From a bacterium (GTDB taxonomy: Bacteria > Actinomycetota > Acidimicrobiia > Spongiisociales > ZC4RG35): a stretch of DNA of 64,000 bases. The stretch lies in NCBI GenBank assembly GCA_028823995.1, contig JAPPFD010000002.1, positions 122,212 through 186,211 of the forward strand, written 5' to 3'. Below the pieces are notes generated by a model, which was not told the DNA's origin, did no database searches, and saw only the letters and a list, made by a program, of their open reading frames with translations. Position numbers and translations under genes: made by a program. This document shows, one piece after another, positions 16,520 to 25,497 of the stretch (its first letter is position 1; every line of letters starts with the position of its first letter).

Positions 16520-18631
16520 ATGAGCGCTTCCGGCCTTCGGCCACCCGGCGAGGTACGAATCGGCGTTGACGTGGGAGGGACGTTCACCGATGTGGTGGTC
16601 ACCAGCACGGGCGGGGACATCTATACCTACAAGCTGCTGTCGACGCCCAGGGACTTCAGCGAAGGCGTGGTCGATGGGATCCGGGAGATCATCGTGTCCC
16701 ACGGCGTCGAGCCGACCGACACCCGAGATGTGGTTCATGGGAGCACCGTGGCGACCAATGCCATCCTGGAGCGAAAGGGCGCTTTCACGGGTCTGTTGAC
16801 CACGGCAGGGTTCGCCGATGTGCTGGAATTGCGAAGACTGCGGGTTCCAAAGTTGTACGACGTGACCTGGCAGAAACCCGAGCCGTTGGTGGAACGCTCT
16901 CGTCGCTTGGAGGTGATCGAACGAGTCGGCGTCGACGGCAAGGTGGTCACAGCCTTGGATCTCGACGACGCCCGGCAGAAGGTGGAGGCGCTCGTCGAAC
17001 TCGGTGTGGAGTCGATCGCGGTGAGCCTCATCCACTCCTACGCCAATCCCTCCCACGAGACTGCCATCGCGGAGATGCTCGCCAGTGAGTACCCCGAAGT
17101 GTGGACCTCGCTATCCCACCGAGTACTGCCCGTGATCCGGGAGTACGAGAGAACCAGCACGACCGTGCTGAACGCTTACGTCAGGCCGGTGGTGGCCTCC
17201 TACCTCGAAGCGCTCCGGGGAAAACTCGACGGGTTGGACGTGACGGCCCCCTTGCTCATCATGCAGTCCAACGGCGGGGTCATGACCAGCGAGGCGGCCG
17301 CCGAGCGCCCCGCATACGTTGTGGAATCCGGTCCCGCAGCGGGCGTGATCGCCTCCAGCGGGCTGGCCCGGTCGTTGGGGGTGGACAACGCCATCACCTT
17401 CGACATGGGCGGCACCACCGCCAAGACCGCATTGGTGGAAGATGGCGAACCGCATTTCACCGCCGAGTTCGAGGTGGCGTCGGCGATGTCGGCCGGCAGT
17501 CGCTTGCGGAGCGGAGGAGGCTATGCACTGAGCGTGCCCTTCATCGACCTCGCCGAGGTGGGAGCGGGAGGCGGCAGCATCGTTTGGATCGACTCCGCCG
17601 GCGCTCCCAAGGTCGGTCCCTCCTCGGCCGGCGCCGACCCCGGTCCGGTGTGTTACGGGAAGGGAGGTGTCGAGCCCACGGTCACCGACGCCAATCTGTT
17701 GCTGGGGTACCTGAACCCCGCGGGGCTCCTGGACGGAGCGGTGAAGCTGGATGTGGACGGAGCCCGGGTCGCGTTCGAGAAGAAGGTCGCCGGTCCGCTG
17801 GGCCTGGACATCCCGGTCGCCGCCTACGGGGCTCACCTGATCGCCAACGCCAGCATGATCCGGGCAATCAAGTCGGTCTCGGTCCAGCGGGGCCGGGATC
17901 CCCGCGACTTCACACTGATCGCCTTCGGGGGGAGCGGTCCGGTCCATGCGGTGGGGATCGCCCGGGAACTGGGGATCCGCCGGGTGATCGTGCCTCCTCA
18001 GCCCGGGGTGTTCTCCGCAGTGGGTTTGCTGGAGGCCCGGCTGGAATTCCATGCCAAAAAGACCTTCCTCCGGCGCACCGCCGACCTGTCCCGGCGGGAA
18101 CTCCAATCGGAGATCCGGGAACTGGAAGCCCAGGCGCGGGAAGGAGTGGGACATGGGAGCCTTCACAGCGTCTCCTTCGAATTCGAGCCCTGGGTGGAAA
18201 TGAGATACGTGGGTCAGGGCTTTGAGCTACCCGTGAGACTTCCGGGGTTCATCGACGACTGGACGTCATGGGTGGGGGAACTGGACCGGGCGTTCGGCGA
18301 GCAACATCTCAACACCTACGGCCATGTGACCAACAACGCAACGGAGATCGTGCAACTGCTGGTGGTGATACGGGAACAGAATCCGGTGGGCGTCCCGGCT
18401 GGCAGGCGGCCCGACTCGCATCCGGATGAGTCGAACCGGAGGGAAGTCTTCTTCGGGGGCGAGATCGGCCTACTTCCCACGCCGGTGCTCCGCCGCGGCG
18501 ATCTCACAGCCACGCCCCGCGCGGCGCCGATGATCATCGAGGACTATGACGCCACCACGGTGGTGCCGCCCGGTTACCGGGTCTTCCGGGACCGGTCCCA
18601 GAGTGTGGTCATCGAGGAGGACTCGACATGA
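16520..18631 (+). CDS. hyuA: Hydantoinase/oxoprolinase subunit A (ATP-dependent)
   Basis: A 703-residue protein of the HyuA family, an actin/ASKHA-type ATPase that phosphorylates a cyclic amide carbonyl. IGVDVGGTFTDVVV at about 14-27 is the phosphate-binding motif, VVHGSTVATNAILERKG follows, and TFDMGGTTAKTALV and LIAFGGSGPVHA complete the ATPase signature. The length is normal for N-methylhydantoinase A or acetophenone/acetone-carboxylase-type A subunits. The stop overlaps the ATG of the B subunit. Whether the substrate is hydantoin, oxoproline or another lactam is not visible. GGAGG precedes the ATG by 11 bases. Confidence 0.92.
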   Translation: MSASGLRPPGEVRIGVDVGGTFTDVVVTSTGGDIYTYKLLSTPRDFSEGVVDGIREIIVSHGVEPTDTRDVVHGSTVATNAILERKGAFTGLLTTAGFADVLELRRLRVPKLYDVTWQKPEPLVERSRRLEVIERVGVDGKVVTALDLDDARQKVEALVELGVESIAVSLIHSYANPSHETAIAEMLASEYPEVWTSLSHRVLPVIREYERTSTTVLNAYVRPVVASYLEALRGKLDGLDVTAPLLIMQSNGGVMTSEAAAERPAYVVESGPAAGVIASSGLARSLGVDNAITFDMGGTTAKTALVEDGEPHFTAEFEVASAMSAGSRLRSGGGYALSVPFIDLAEVGAGGGSIVWIDSAGAPKVGPSSAGADPGPVCYGKGGVEPTVTDANLLLGYLNPAGLLDGAVKLDVDGARVAFEKKVAGPLGLDIPVAAYGAHLIANASMIRAIKSVSVQRGRDPRDFTLIAFGGSGPVHAVGIARELGIRRVIVPPQPGVFSAVGLLEARLEFHAKKTFLRRTADLSRRELQSEIRELEAQAREGVGHGSLHSVSFEFEPWVEMRYVGQGFELPVRLPGFIDDWTSWVGELDRAFGEQHLNTYGHVTNNATEIVQLLVVIREQNPVGVPAGRRPDSHPDESNRREVFFGGEIGLLPTPVLRRGDLTATPRAAPMIIEDYDATTVVPPGYRVFRDRSQSVVIEEDST

Positions 18632-20454
18632 CGGCATCGGGTGGAGCAGCCGCCATCGAGCGGGAACTGATCCGCGAGGGCCTGGCGGCGATATGCGAGG
18701 AGATGGCGGTGAGCGTCCTACGGACATCACACTCGGAGACGGTGAAGAGCGCCATGGACTTCTCCACGGCCCTGTGTGACGAGAGCGGGCAGATCATCGC
18801 ACAGGGGGTCACCCTGCCCAACCAACTCGGCGCACTCCCGGAGGCGGTGGCGGCGATTCTGCGGCGTTTTGAGGGAGATCTCCATCCGGGCGACGTGGCC
18901 ATGGTCAACGATCCCTTCGACGGCGGCATGCACCTTCCCGACATCTTCGTCGTGCGTCCTGTTTTCTTCGCCTCCGAGTTCGTGGGACTGGTGGCGACGG
19001 TTGCGCACCACGCCGACCTGGGCGGGATGGTGGCCGGGAGCATGTCGCCCTATGCGGAGGAGTGCTTCCAGGAGGGCCTGCGGATCCCGCCGGTGAAGCT
19101 CTACTCGCGGGGAAGGCGCGAGGAGGGTGTGTACGCTCTGCTGGGCGCCAACACCCGTGTGCCCGACATCGTCCTGGGAGACTTCGACGCGCAGTTGGTG
19201 GCGTGCGCGACCGGCGTCATGGCCTTCGACCGGATGATCCGCCGTTACGGGCTGGCGGAGTTCAGATCCCATGTGGCGGCTCTGTTGGACTACACCGAGA
19301 TGCTCACCAGACAGGAGATAAGGACGTTCCCGGAGGGGACCTACTCGTACATCGACTACCTTGACGACGACGGCGTCCGCGACGATCCGGTGCCCATCGC
19401 GGTCTCCATCGAGATTCGCGACGGCGGCGTCACCCTCGACTTTACGGGAAGCTCGCCCCAGGTCCGGTCCTCTTTGAACAACACCCTGTCGTTCACCCAC
19501 TCGAACACCTACGCGGCCATGCGTGCCCTGCTGCGATCCGACATTCCCAACAACGCCGGGTTCTTCCGGCCGATGACGGTCAAGGCGCCGCGGGGCTGCA
19601 TCCTCAACTGTGTCCTTCCGGCCGCCACCGGAACCCGGGGACTGACCGGCTTCAGGGTGATGGACGCTATCTTCGGCGCCCTGGCGCCCGCTCTCCCCGA
19701 TCGGGTGATGGGCGCTTCCGACGGCGGGCTGTCGCTGGTCACGTTGGGAGGTGTAAGACCCGGCGGCGAGCGGTTCTCGGTGGTGGAACTGATCTCCGGG
19801 GCGTGGGGCGGCCAGGCTCTCCAAGACGGGGAGGACGGCGTGCCGAACGTGGGCGCCAATGTGAGCAACATCCCCGTCGAGATGCTCGAGTCGTCCCTTC
19901 CCGTGCGCGTCGATCGCTACGGCTACGTTCCCGACACGGGAGGAGCCGGCCTCCACCGGGGCGGACTCTCCCTCCAGCGCGAGTACACGTTCTTACAGGA
20001 ATGCGACCTGAGCGTCCGCTCCGACCGGGCGACCATCTATCCCTACGGGATCGGCGCCGGAAGGCCTGGTACCCCTTCACTGAACCTGCTCGGCGAAGAT
20101 GGCGAAGAGGCGCCGATGCCGTCCAAGTTCTCCCAACGGGTCACCCAAGGGATGCGTCTGATTCACCGTACCGCCGGCGCCGGCGGCTGGGGAGACCCTC
20201 TCGACCGGGACCCGGAGCGTGTCGCAACCGATGTCCACAACGGGATCCTGTCAACCGAGCGGGCGTTCGCCGAATACGGAGTCGTTCTCAGGCCGGATAC
20301 GGGCGAGGTAGACCAGGAAGCCACCGAAGGAGAACGGACAGCACGTCGCTCCACGTCCGAAGAAGAATCCACGCCCACCCCAATCTCTTCATCGGCCCCG
20401 ACCCCCCTGGAGGACCGCATCAGCGACGAGCTACGGGAATCTGGGAAGTTCTAG
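18628..20454 (+). CDS. hyuB: Hydantoinase/oxoprolinase subunit B
   Basis: A 608-residue HyuB family protein, the partner that completes hydrolysis in the A-B complex. Recognisable parts are ELIREGLAAICEEMAVSVLRTSHS, GHP-like NDPFDGGMHLPDI, VATVAHHADLGGM and the conserved GAGGWGDPLDRDPERV at the C-terminus. The final 60 residues are polar and probably disordered (EEESTPTPISSSAPT). ATGA overlap with the A subunit implies equal synthesis. Confidence 0.92.
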   Translation: MTASGGAAAIERELIREGLAAICEEMAVSVLRTSHSETVKSAMDFSTALCDESGQIIAQGVTLPNQLGALPEAVAAILRRFEGDLHPGDVAMVNDPFDGGMHLPDIFVVRPVFFASEFVGLVATVAHHADLGGMVAGSMSPYAEECFQEGLRIPPVKLYSRGRREEGVYALLGANTRVPDIVLGDFDAQLVACATGVMAFDRMIRRYGLAEFRSHVAALLDYTEMLTRQEIRTFPEGTYSYIDYLDDDGVRDDPVPIAVSIEIRDGGVTLDFTGSSPQVRSSLNNTLSFTHSNTYAAMRALLRSDIPNNAGFFRPMTVKAPRGCILNCVLPAATGTRGLTGFRVMDAIFGALAPALPDRVMGASDGGLSLVTLGGVRPGGERFSVVELISGAWGGQALQDGEDGVPNVGANVSNIPVEMLESSLPVRVDRYGYVPDTGGAGLHRGGLSLQREYTFLQECDLSVRSDRATIYPYGIGAGRPGTPSLNLLGEDGEEAPMPSKFSQRVTQGMRLIHRTAGAGGWGDPLDRDPERVATDVHNGILSTERAFAEYGVVLRPDTGEVDQEATEGERTARRSTSEEESTPTPISSSAPTPLEDRISDELRESGKF

Positions 20455-20574
20455 CCTCACTGGCGAGAAGTCCTGGGAACTTGCCCACTCGCGAAATCAT
20501 CACCTCAGGCGGACCCGCGAAGCGTCACCTGGAACAGTTATATTCCTGAATACCACCAATAGGGAGGAGGACCG

Positions 20575-20838
20575 ATGCCAACCACCGTTTCTCGAGAGGA
20601 AGCACGACGGGAGTCTCTCGACAATTACACCGTTTTCGTGAAGGAGTTGCTTCCCGATCTGTTGGAGACCCACCCCAGTGAGTGGGTCCTGCTCCGTAGC
20701 GGGCGGATCATCGGGATGTACTCAACGGGCCTCGCTGCTAATCAAGCGGGCCGAGATCAGTTCCCGGATCGTCGGTATTCGATACAGGAGGTCACTGATC
20801 GTCCTTTGTTTGTGAGTCATAACACGATTGCTCATTAG
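20575..20838 (+). CDS. Small DUF5678-like protein paired with a retropepsin-like protease
   Basis: An 87-residue protein with GGGAGGAGG just before its ATG. The shape FVKELLPDLLETHPSEWVLLRSGRIIGMYSTG is a helix, a Trp-Val-Leu strand, a G-x-x-I-G turn and a second helix, then RYSIQEVTDRP. This resembles small DUF5678-type proteins (recognised by memory, not search). Its end overlaps the next coding region by 11 bases, so the two are co-translated. Function is unknown; a regulator or substrate of the protease is possible. Confidence 0.6.
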   Translation: MPTTVSREEARRESLDNYTVFVKELLPDLLETHPSEWVLLRSGRIIGMYSTGLAANQAGRDQFPDRRYSIQEVTDRPLFVSHNTIAH

Positions 20839-21259
20839 AGAACCCCACGACTGTCTCGTGGGGCCGATCGTGAAAGGCGTGGTGATCCACAGTGAGGACT
20901 TCACACGTCGAATCACCGTCAATGCGCTCTTTGATACAGGCACCAATAGCACCGGAGTCTCCCGGAGGGTCACTTCAATGCTGGCGCCGTTCCAAACATC
21001 TGTAGTTGCCATTACGACGGCATTGGGGACGACGGAGAACACCCTCCGCTACACAGCGGTGGTGGACCTACCCAATGACGGCCAGCCAATCCCCGTGCTC
21101 GTCTTCGAGGGCGGGTCGTTCGGCCGATATGACGCACTGCTCGGGAGAGATGTCCTGCGGACAGGTACTTTCCATTTGGAAGAGGACTGGTTTTCTTTCT
21201 GTCAGAAGTCGCCGATGAGCGACCCTTCATGTGCTGGACTCGACAACGATTCCAAATGA
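20828..21259 (+). CDS. Retropepsin-like aspartic protease
   Basis: A 143-residue single-domain clan AA aspartic protease. NALFDTGTNSTGVSRR carries the catalytic DTG (Asp36) followed by the usual strand, and YDALLGRDVLRTGTFHLEE matches the hydrophobic-hydrophobic-Gly motif of the second half. One DTG per chain means it must act as a homodimer, like retroviral proteases. No signal peptide is seen. The TTG at 20828 gives an 11-base overlap with the small gene; a GTG near 20858 is an alternative start. GC and codon use are slightly lower than neighbours. Confidence 0.72.
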   Translation: MLIREPHDCLVGPIVKGVVIHSEDFTRRITVNALFDTGTNSTGVSRRVTSMLAPFQTSVVAITTALGTTENTLRYTAVVDLPNDGQPIPVLVFEGGSFGRYDALLGRDVLRTGTFHLEEDWFSFCQKSPMSDPSCAGLDNDSK

Positions 21260-21260
21260 T

Positions 21261-21277
21261 CCCCTCCCCGAGAGGGG
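21261..21277. terminator. Hairpin between convergent genes
   Basis: CCCCTC and GAGGGG form a 6-bp stem with a 5-base loop in the 19-bp gap between the protease and the phosphotriesterase-like gene. There is no T-tract, so it is at best a weak bidirectional terminator. Confidence 0.3.
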
Positions 21278-21278
21278 G

Positions 21279-22391
21279 CTACTTGTGGGGCATGCGTAGA
21301 GGGAGTAGCTGTGCGGGGTTATCGATGATGATCTGTCTGATCACCTCGTTCGGTATCCCTTTCTTGCGCATGAAGGGAACGATGCTCTCGAGGATGTAGT
21401 AGTAGCCGTGCCCCCCGTATCTGGTCAACCGGTGCTTGGTGCAGATGTCCTGTGAGATGAGGAGACGAGAGGCCGTGTCGCCCTCCAGCAGTGTCACCAT
21501 GCGGTCGAGGCGCTGGCCGTCGCTGGGCATATCGAAGGCCGTCGCTCCGTAGAACGAGGACTCGTGACCGAAGAGATCGAACTGGAGATAGCTTCCCAGG
21601 TCCAACAGTTCCCAGAGAATGCCTATGTCCTGCACTCGCAGATCGAGGTGTCCGAGCACCACCCGGCTCATGTCGGCGCCTGCGTCGATCAGGACCTCGG
21701 CTACCTCCATCGGGGACCTCTGATCCCGGCCGGTGTGGGTGGTGATCGCCACGCCGGTCTCCCTCTGTACCTGGGCTGCTGCAGCCAGTACGCGTTTCTC
21801 CCGCTCATGCAACGGCCAGGTACACGCCACCTTGATGACCCCCGCCTTGACCGATGTCTCCTCCTGGTGCCCCTGCCAGTCGTCATGGCCCTCGGTGGTG
21901 ATCTTGACGCCGTCCAGGACCTCCGATTTCATCAGGGCCGCCAACTGCTCTTCGGTCTTGTTGAACATGTAGGAAGGGTGGGTGTGGGCCACGTAGAACC
22001 CGGTGGACATGATGATGTGGACGCCGCTTGCACGCGAGACCCGCGCCAGGCCAACCGGATCCCGGCCTATGCCGGGAGGCGTGACCTCGACCACCGCGCC
22101 CCCTCCCCACTCTCTGTAGAGCCGCATCTCATCGGTGGCTGTCCGTATGTCACCCAACAGGAGGTTGTCATGGTGCCGGAAGTAGTTCCGCCGGATCCAG
22201 GCCAGATTGTCGAGGCGTATCGGTTCGTAGGCTCGGACCCTTTCGCTGGCGGTTCGGGGCGCCTCGAAGATGCCGGTGACATCACACAGGATGTGCTCGT
22301 GCATCATGGTCGGGCCCAGCAGATGGGCGTCTACCTTCCCCAGCACGGTCTGGACCTGCCCGGATGGCGCCTGGCCTGACGTTTCGCTCAT
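21279..22391 (-). CDS. Phosphotriesterase-like metal hydrolase (lactonase type)
   Basis: About 370 residues of the PTE/aryldialkylphosphatase superfamily, whose members are often lactonases. Binuclear metal ligands are in order: MMHEHIL (HxH), GVIKVACT (carbamyl-Lys), TTHTG (His), VLGHLDL (His) and ISQDIC (Asp). The ATG at 22391 is preferred to a TTG 12 bases upstream because GAGAGAA sits just before it. The gap to the preceding oxoamine synthase gene is 8 bp, so they form an operon. PTE-like lactonases can open acyl-homoserine lactones, but the substrate here is unknown. Confidence 0.87.
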   Translation of the reverse strand: MSETSGQAPSGQVQTVLGKVDAHLLGPTMMHEHILCDVTGIFEAPRTASERVRAYEPIRLDNLAWIRRNYFRHHDNLLLGDIRTATDEMRLYREWGGGAVVEVTPPGIGRDPVGLARVSRASGVHIIMSTGFYVAHTHPSYMFNKTEEQLAALMKSEVLDGVKITTEGHDDWQGHQEETSVKAGVIKVACTWPLHEREKRVLAAAAQVQRETGVAITTHTGRDQRSPMEVAEVLIDAGADMSRVVLGHLDLRVQDIGILWELLDLGSYLQFDLFGHESSFYGATAFDMPSDGQRLDRMVTLLEGDTASRLLISQDICTKHRLTRYGGHGYYYILESIVPFMRKKGIPNEVIRQIIIDNPAQLLPLRMPHK

Positions 22392-22399
22392 CGTTTCTC

Positions 22400-23554
22400 T
22401 CAACCAGACAGAGCCAGGTGGCGCGCCACATCCTGGAAGGCGGTCTGTATGCGTTCCATCTGTTGGTCAGTGTGTACGGCGGAGGCGATGAGACGGATTC
22501 GAGAAGTCCCCGGAGGGACGTAGGGCGGGAGGACGGCCCGCACGAAGATGCCGTGGTGGATGAGTAGGTCCTCGGCCATCTGGGCCTTGGAGGCGTCGCC
22601 GAACATCACGGGGATAATCGGGTGGACCTTATCAGGCACGGAGAATCCGAGCCGGGTCAATGAAGAGTTGATCGTGACGGCGTTCTCCCAGAGCCGGTCC
22701 AAACGCTCCGGCTCGGACCGCATGACCCGTACCGCCTCGAGCGCCGCCGCCGCGGCCACCGGAGAGGGAGCGGTCGTGAAAAGGAACGTGCGGCACACCT
22801 TGCTCAAGTAGCCGATCACGTCCGACGACCCGGTGGCGAAGGCGCCGACGCTGCCCAACGCCTTCCCGAGTGTTCCCACTATCACATCGGCTCGGTCAGC
22901 CCGTTGGTAATGGCCTGTCGAGCCCTTCCCGCCGGAGCCCAGGACGCCGGTGGCATGAGCGTCGTCCAAAACGAGCATGGCGTCATGCTTGTCCGCCAGG
23001 TCGGCTATCTCGTCCACGGGAGCGAGGGTGCCGTTCATCGAGAAGACACTGTCGGTGACAACCAGGCTTGATCCGGGAGCCCCCTCGAGTTGGCGACCCA
23101 GGTCTTCGGTGTCACAGTGCCGGTAGACCCTGATCTCGGCACGGCTCAAGCGTGCTCCGTCAATGATGCTGGCGTGATTGAGTTCGTCGCTGCACACGGT
23201 ATCTCCCTTTCCGGGAAAAGCGGAGACCACCCCCAGGTTGGCCGCGTACCCGGATGCGAACAGGAGCGCTGATTCGGCTGCCTTAAGGTCCGCCAGTTCC
23301 TCCTCGAGTTCCCGATGTATCGCGGTATCCCCTCCGACGTGACGGGACGCCCGGGCTCCCGCTCCGAAGGTCGTCAGGGCGGCCTGTGCGGCAGCGATGA
23401 CCCTGGGATCGGAAGCCAGGCCGAGGTAATCGTTCAGCCCGAGGGCAATGTAGGTGCGTCCGGCATGGTGGATAGTGCCGGGCCGGACTACGTCGGAGGC
23501 GGGATCCGACGGCGGCCATACGGCGACCTGTTCGGCAATGCGGTCACGAATCAT
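22400..23554 (-). CDS. Alpha-oxoamine synthase (KBL/BioF-like PLP enzyme)
   Basis: A 384-residue fold-type I PLP enzyme that condenses an amino acid with an acyl-CoA or runs the reverse reaction. Visible motifs are LNDYLGLASDPRV, GAGARASRHVGG, LFASGYAAN, DELNHASIIDG, VLDDAHATG and VGTLGKALGSVGAF, with PLP-binding Lys231. The family includes BioF, KBL, serine palmitoyltransferase and autoinducer synthases; sequence alone cannot choose. No biotin gene is nearby, and the neighbours are hydrolases and an importer, so a catabolic KBL-like role is favoured. Confidence 0.88.
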   Translation of the reverse strand: MIRDRIAEQVAVWPPSDPASDVVRPGTIHHAGRTYIALGLNDYLGLASDPRVIAAAQAALTTFGAGARASRHVGGDTAIHRELEEELADLKAAESALLFASGYAANLGVVSAFPGKGDTVCSDELNHASIIDGARLSRAEIRVYRHCDTEDLGRQLEGAPGSSLVVTDSVFSMNGTLAPVDEIADLADKHDAMLVLDDAHATGVLGSGGKGSTGHYQRADRADVIVGTLGKALGSVGAFATGSSDVIGYLSKVCRTFLFTTAPSPVAAAAALEAVRVMRSEPERLDRLWENAVTINSSLTRLGFSVPDKVHPIIPVMFGDASKAQMAEDLLIHHGIFVRAVLPPYVPPGTSRIRLIASAVHTDQQMERIQTAFQDVARHLALSG

Positions 23555-23639
23555 CTCAAACCTTCCTTCGGCACAAATGGCATTTCCTCACTGCCTTCTT
23601 CCGGCGCGGGGGATCATGGCTGCTCAAAGCGGCTCAACA

Positions 23640-25205
23640 TCATCTTCGCAGCACCCGGCCGGGCCGGGTCCCCGTGAGCCTACCGGCCCGCATCACGGGC
23701 TTCCCGTTGACCAGCACGTGCTCCATTCCCTCAGCCAACACATTCGGTTCGTACCTGGTCGCCTTCTCACGAAAAACCGCCGGGTCGAACACTGCGATAT
23801 CAGCAAAGGCTTTCGGCTTCAACACGCCGCGGTCGGAGAGTCCGAGGCGCTCGGCCGGGAGGCCGGACAGCCGGCGAACCGCTTCGCTCGGTGAGAGGAA
23901 TCCCCCCGGGCCGGCAGAAAAGTTGTAGAAGTAGGAAGCCCAGGTGTATGCGCCGTGGAACGTACTTCCCGCAAGTGGACCGTCGGGCGCCATGGTGGTG
24001 GCGTCGGAGGCTGGCATAGACAGCGGGTGGGAGAAAGCCTTCCGCTGTTGGTCGGCGCTGTGACAGTCGATCAGCACCATCAGGGACCCCATGGTCTCGA
24101 TCGCTCCCAACAACAGGTCGTAGATGCAGTCCAGGGCCTCCTGTCCCCGCTCGGCGGCGATCGATCCGATCGACCGGCGACCGTAGTTGGGATAGGCGTC
24201 ATGGTCCAGCAGTTCGATACGCTCCCAGTCGCCGCCCGCGCTGAGGATGCTCCGGAAGCTCTTCATCTCCTGGCGTGCGTCGCGGCTCCGGAGCACTGAA
24301 GCCAGTTCGTCGATGCCGTCCGCCATCGCCCATGGGGGAAGCACCGAGTAGAGATAGGTGAAACCGAACAGGCGGGTGTGCACGTCGAATGCGACATCCA
24401 AGCCCTCTTTGCGGGCCTCGTCGACCAGTTCCAGGCACTGTTCCATCTCGGCGTCGCCGCTTCGGGGGACCAGGTGGGAGACCTGGAGCCTCACGTCGGC
24501 GGCCCTGGCGGTCCTGATCGCCTCGGCCACCCCCTCGGGCGCGCCGGCGTCGCGGTAGCGGGCATGGCAGACGTACAGGTCATCCCGTTCGGCGAGCGGA
24601 GCGCAGAGCCTGGTGACCTCCGACTCGGAGGCGCCCGCCTCGGTTGCGTACTCGAGGCCGGTCGAGAGGCCCCAGGCGCCTTCCTCCAGCGCGGTGGCGA
24701 GGAGTCGGGCCATCTCATCCAGTTCCCCTGCCGTCGACGGCCGGTCGGTCAGGCCCACCACCGCCAGGCGCAGCTGGCCATGGGGGACCATGCTCATCAC
24801 GTTCAAGGCTGGCTCCGTCTGCTCGAGCCGGGAGAAGTACCCGGATGCGGAGTCCCAATCGAGAGGTACGGACTCGGAGTAGCCGTAAATCGCCTTGAGG
24901 GCGAGTTCGCGATCCCGGATGGGAAAGCATCCGTGGCCGCAGTTGCCGACCACCTCCGTGGTGACTCCCTGGTGGATGGCGCTGACTGCCCGGGGGTCGG
25001 CCAGAAGGGTGTAGTCGGAATGGCTGTGGACGTCGATGAATCCCGGCGTCACGAACAGTCCGGCCGCCTCCAGTTCCTCGCCCTGGCGCGAATCCAGGTC
25101 GCCTACCGCGGCGATGCGGTCGCCAACGATGCCTACATCGGCCTGCCGGGGATCACCGCCGGTTCCGTCCAGCACGGTGCCGCCGCGAATGATGAAGTCA
25201 AACAT
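23640..25205 (-). CDS. N-acyl-D-amino-acid deacylase family amidohydrolase
   Basis: A 521-residue enzyme of the D-aminoacylase group. MFDFIIRGGTVLDGTGG begins the composite domain, TPGFIDVHSHSDYTLL gives the metal HxH, and TTEVVGNCGHG supplies the Cys that replaces the bridging ligand in this family. SHLVPRSGD, then DVAFDVHTR, and FSHPLSMPASDATTM (Asp) follow. It hydrolyses N-acyl amino acids or related amides in the cytoplasm. The ATG at 25205 is used because an upstream TTG adds no known motif. It is the first gene of the minus-strand arm, divergent from an ABC importer. Confidence 0.87.
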   Translation of the reverse strand: MFDFIIRGGTVLDGTGGDPRQADVGIVGDRIAAVGDLDSRQGEELEAAGLFVTPGFIDVHSHSDYTLLADPRAVSAIHQGVTTEVVGNCGHGCFPIRDRELALKAIYGYSESVPLDWDSASGYFSRLEQTEPALNVMSMVPHGQLRLAVVGLTDRPSTAGELDEMARLLATALEEGAWGLSTGLEYATEAGASESEVTRLCAPLAERDDLYVCHARYRDAGAPEGVAEAIRTARAADVRLQVSHLVPRSGDAEMEQCLELVDEARKEGLDVAFDVHTRLFGFTYLYSVLPPWAMADGIDELASVLRSRDARQEMKSFRSILSAGGDWERIELLDHDAYPNYGRRSIGSIAAERGQEALDCIYDLLLGAIETMGSLMVLIDCHSADQQRKAFSHPLSMPASDATTMAPDGPLAGSTFHGAYTWASYFYNFSAGPGGFLSPSEAVRRLSGLPAERLGLSDRGVLKPKAFADIAVFDPAVFREKATRYEPNVLAEGMEHVLVNGKPVMRAGRLTGTRPGRVLRR

Positions 25206-25323
25206 GTCCCGGTAATGCCTCAAGTCAAGTTTTTAAGTGGCCGGTATTGCAGCTGATAACGGCCCTGTCATGGAGGCGGGAGGCACCGAACTGTCGTCGG
25301 GAAAGGGGCAAAAAATATCGCTC

Positions 25324-25348
25324 CACCCCCTGACCGCGGCAGGGGTGC
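25324..25348. promoter_or_regulatory. Hairpin in the divergent intergenic region
   Basis: CACCCCCTG and CAGGGGTG form an 8-bp GC-rich stem with one bulge and a 7-base loop. It lies between the deacylase and importer genes and might be a leader structure or a transcriptional barrier. Confidence 0.3.
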
Positions 25349-25369
25349 GTGGCTACCATGGCTGATATA

Positions 25370-25395
25370 TGTTACACAATGCATATTGTGCAACA
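25370..25395. promoter_or_regulatory. Near-perfect 26-bp operator-like dyad
   Basis: TGTTACACAAT (25370-25380), four bases, ATTGTGCAACA (25385-25395). The 11-base arms differ at one position only. It sits in the 292-bp region shared by the deacylase arm and the importer arm, 103 bp upstream of the lipoprotein start, and is the strongest dyad seen in any intergenic region of the window apart from RNA-like stems. It is a good target for the GntR regulator encoded at 31496. Confidence 0.6.
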
Positions 25396-25497
25396 GGCAG
25401 GAGCGCCGGCTTCCGCTGACCATCGCTGCTGCTCTCCATAAAGACCATTGGAGTGACATATCGAGCAGTGTCACGTCCGATAGGAAGGATTGAACAG

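Noticed and set aside
22400-23554. Biotin synthesis gene bioF
   Set aside because: No bioA, bioB or bioD is nearby, and the neighbours are hydrolases and an importer; the oxoamine synthase family is broad.
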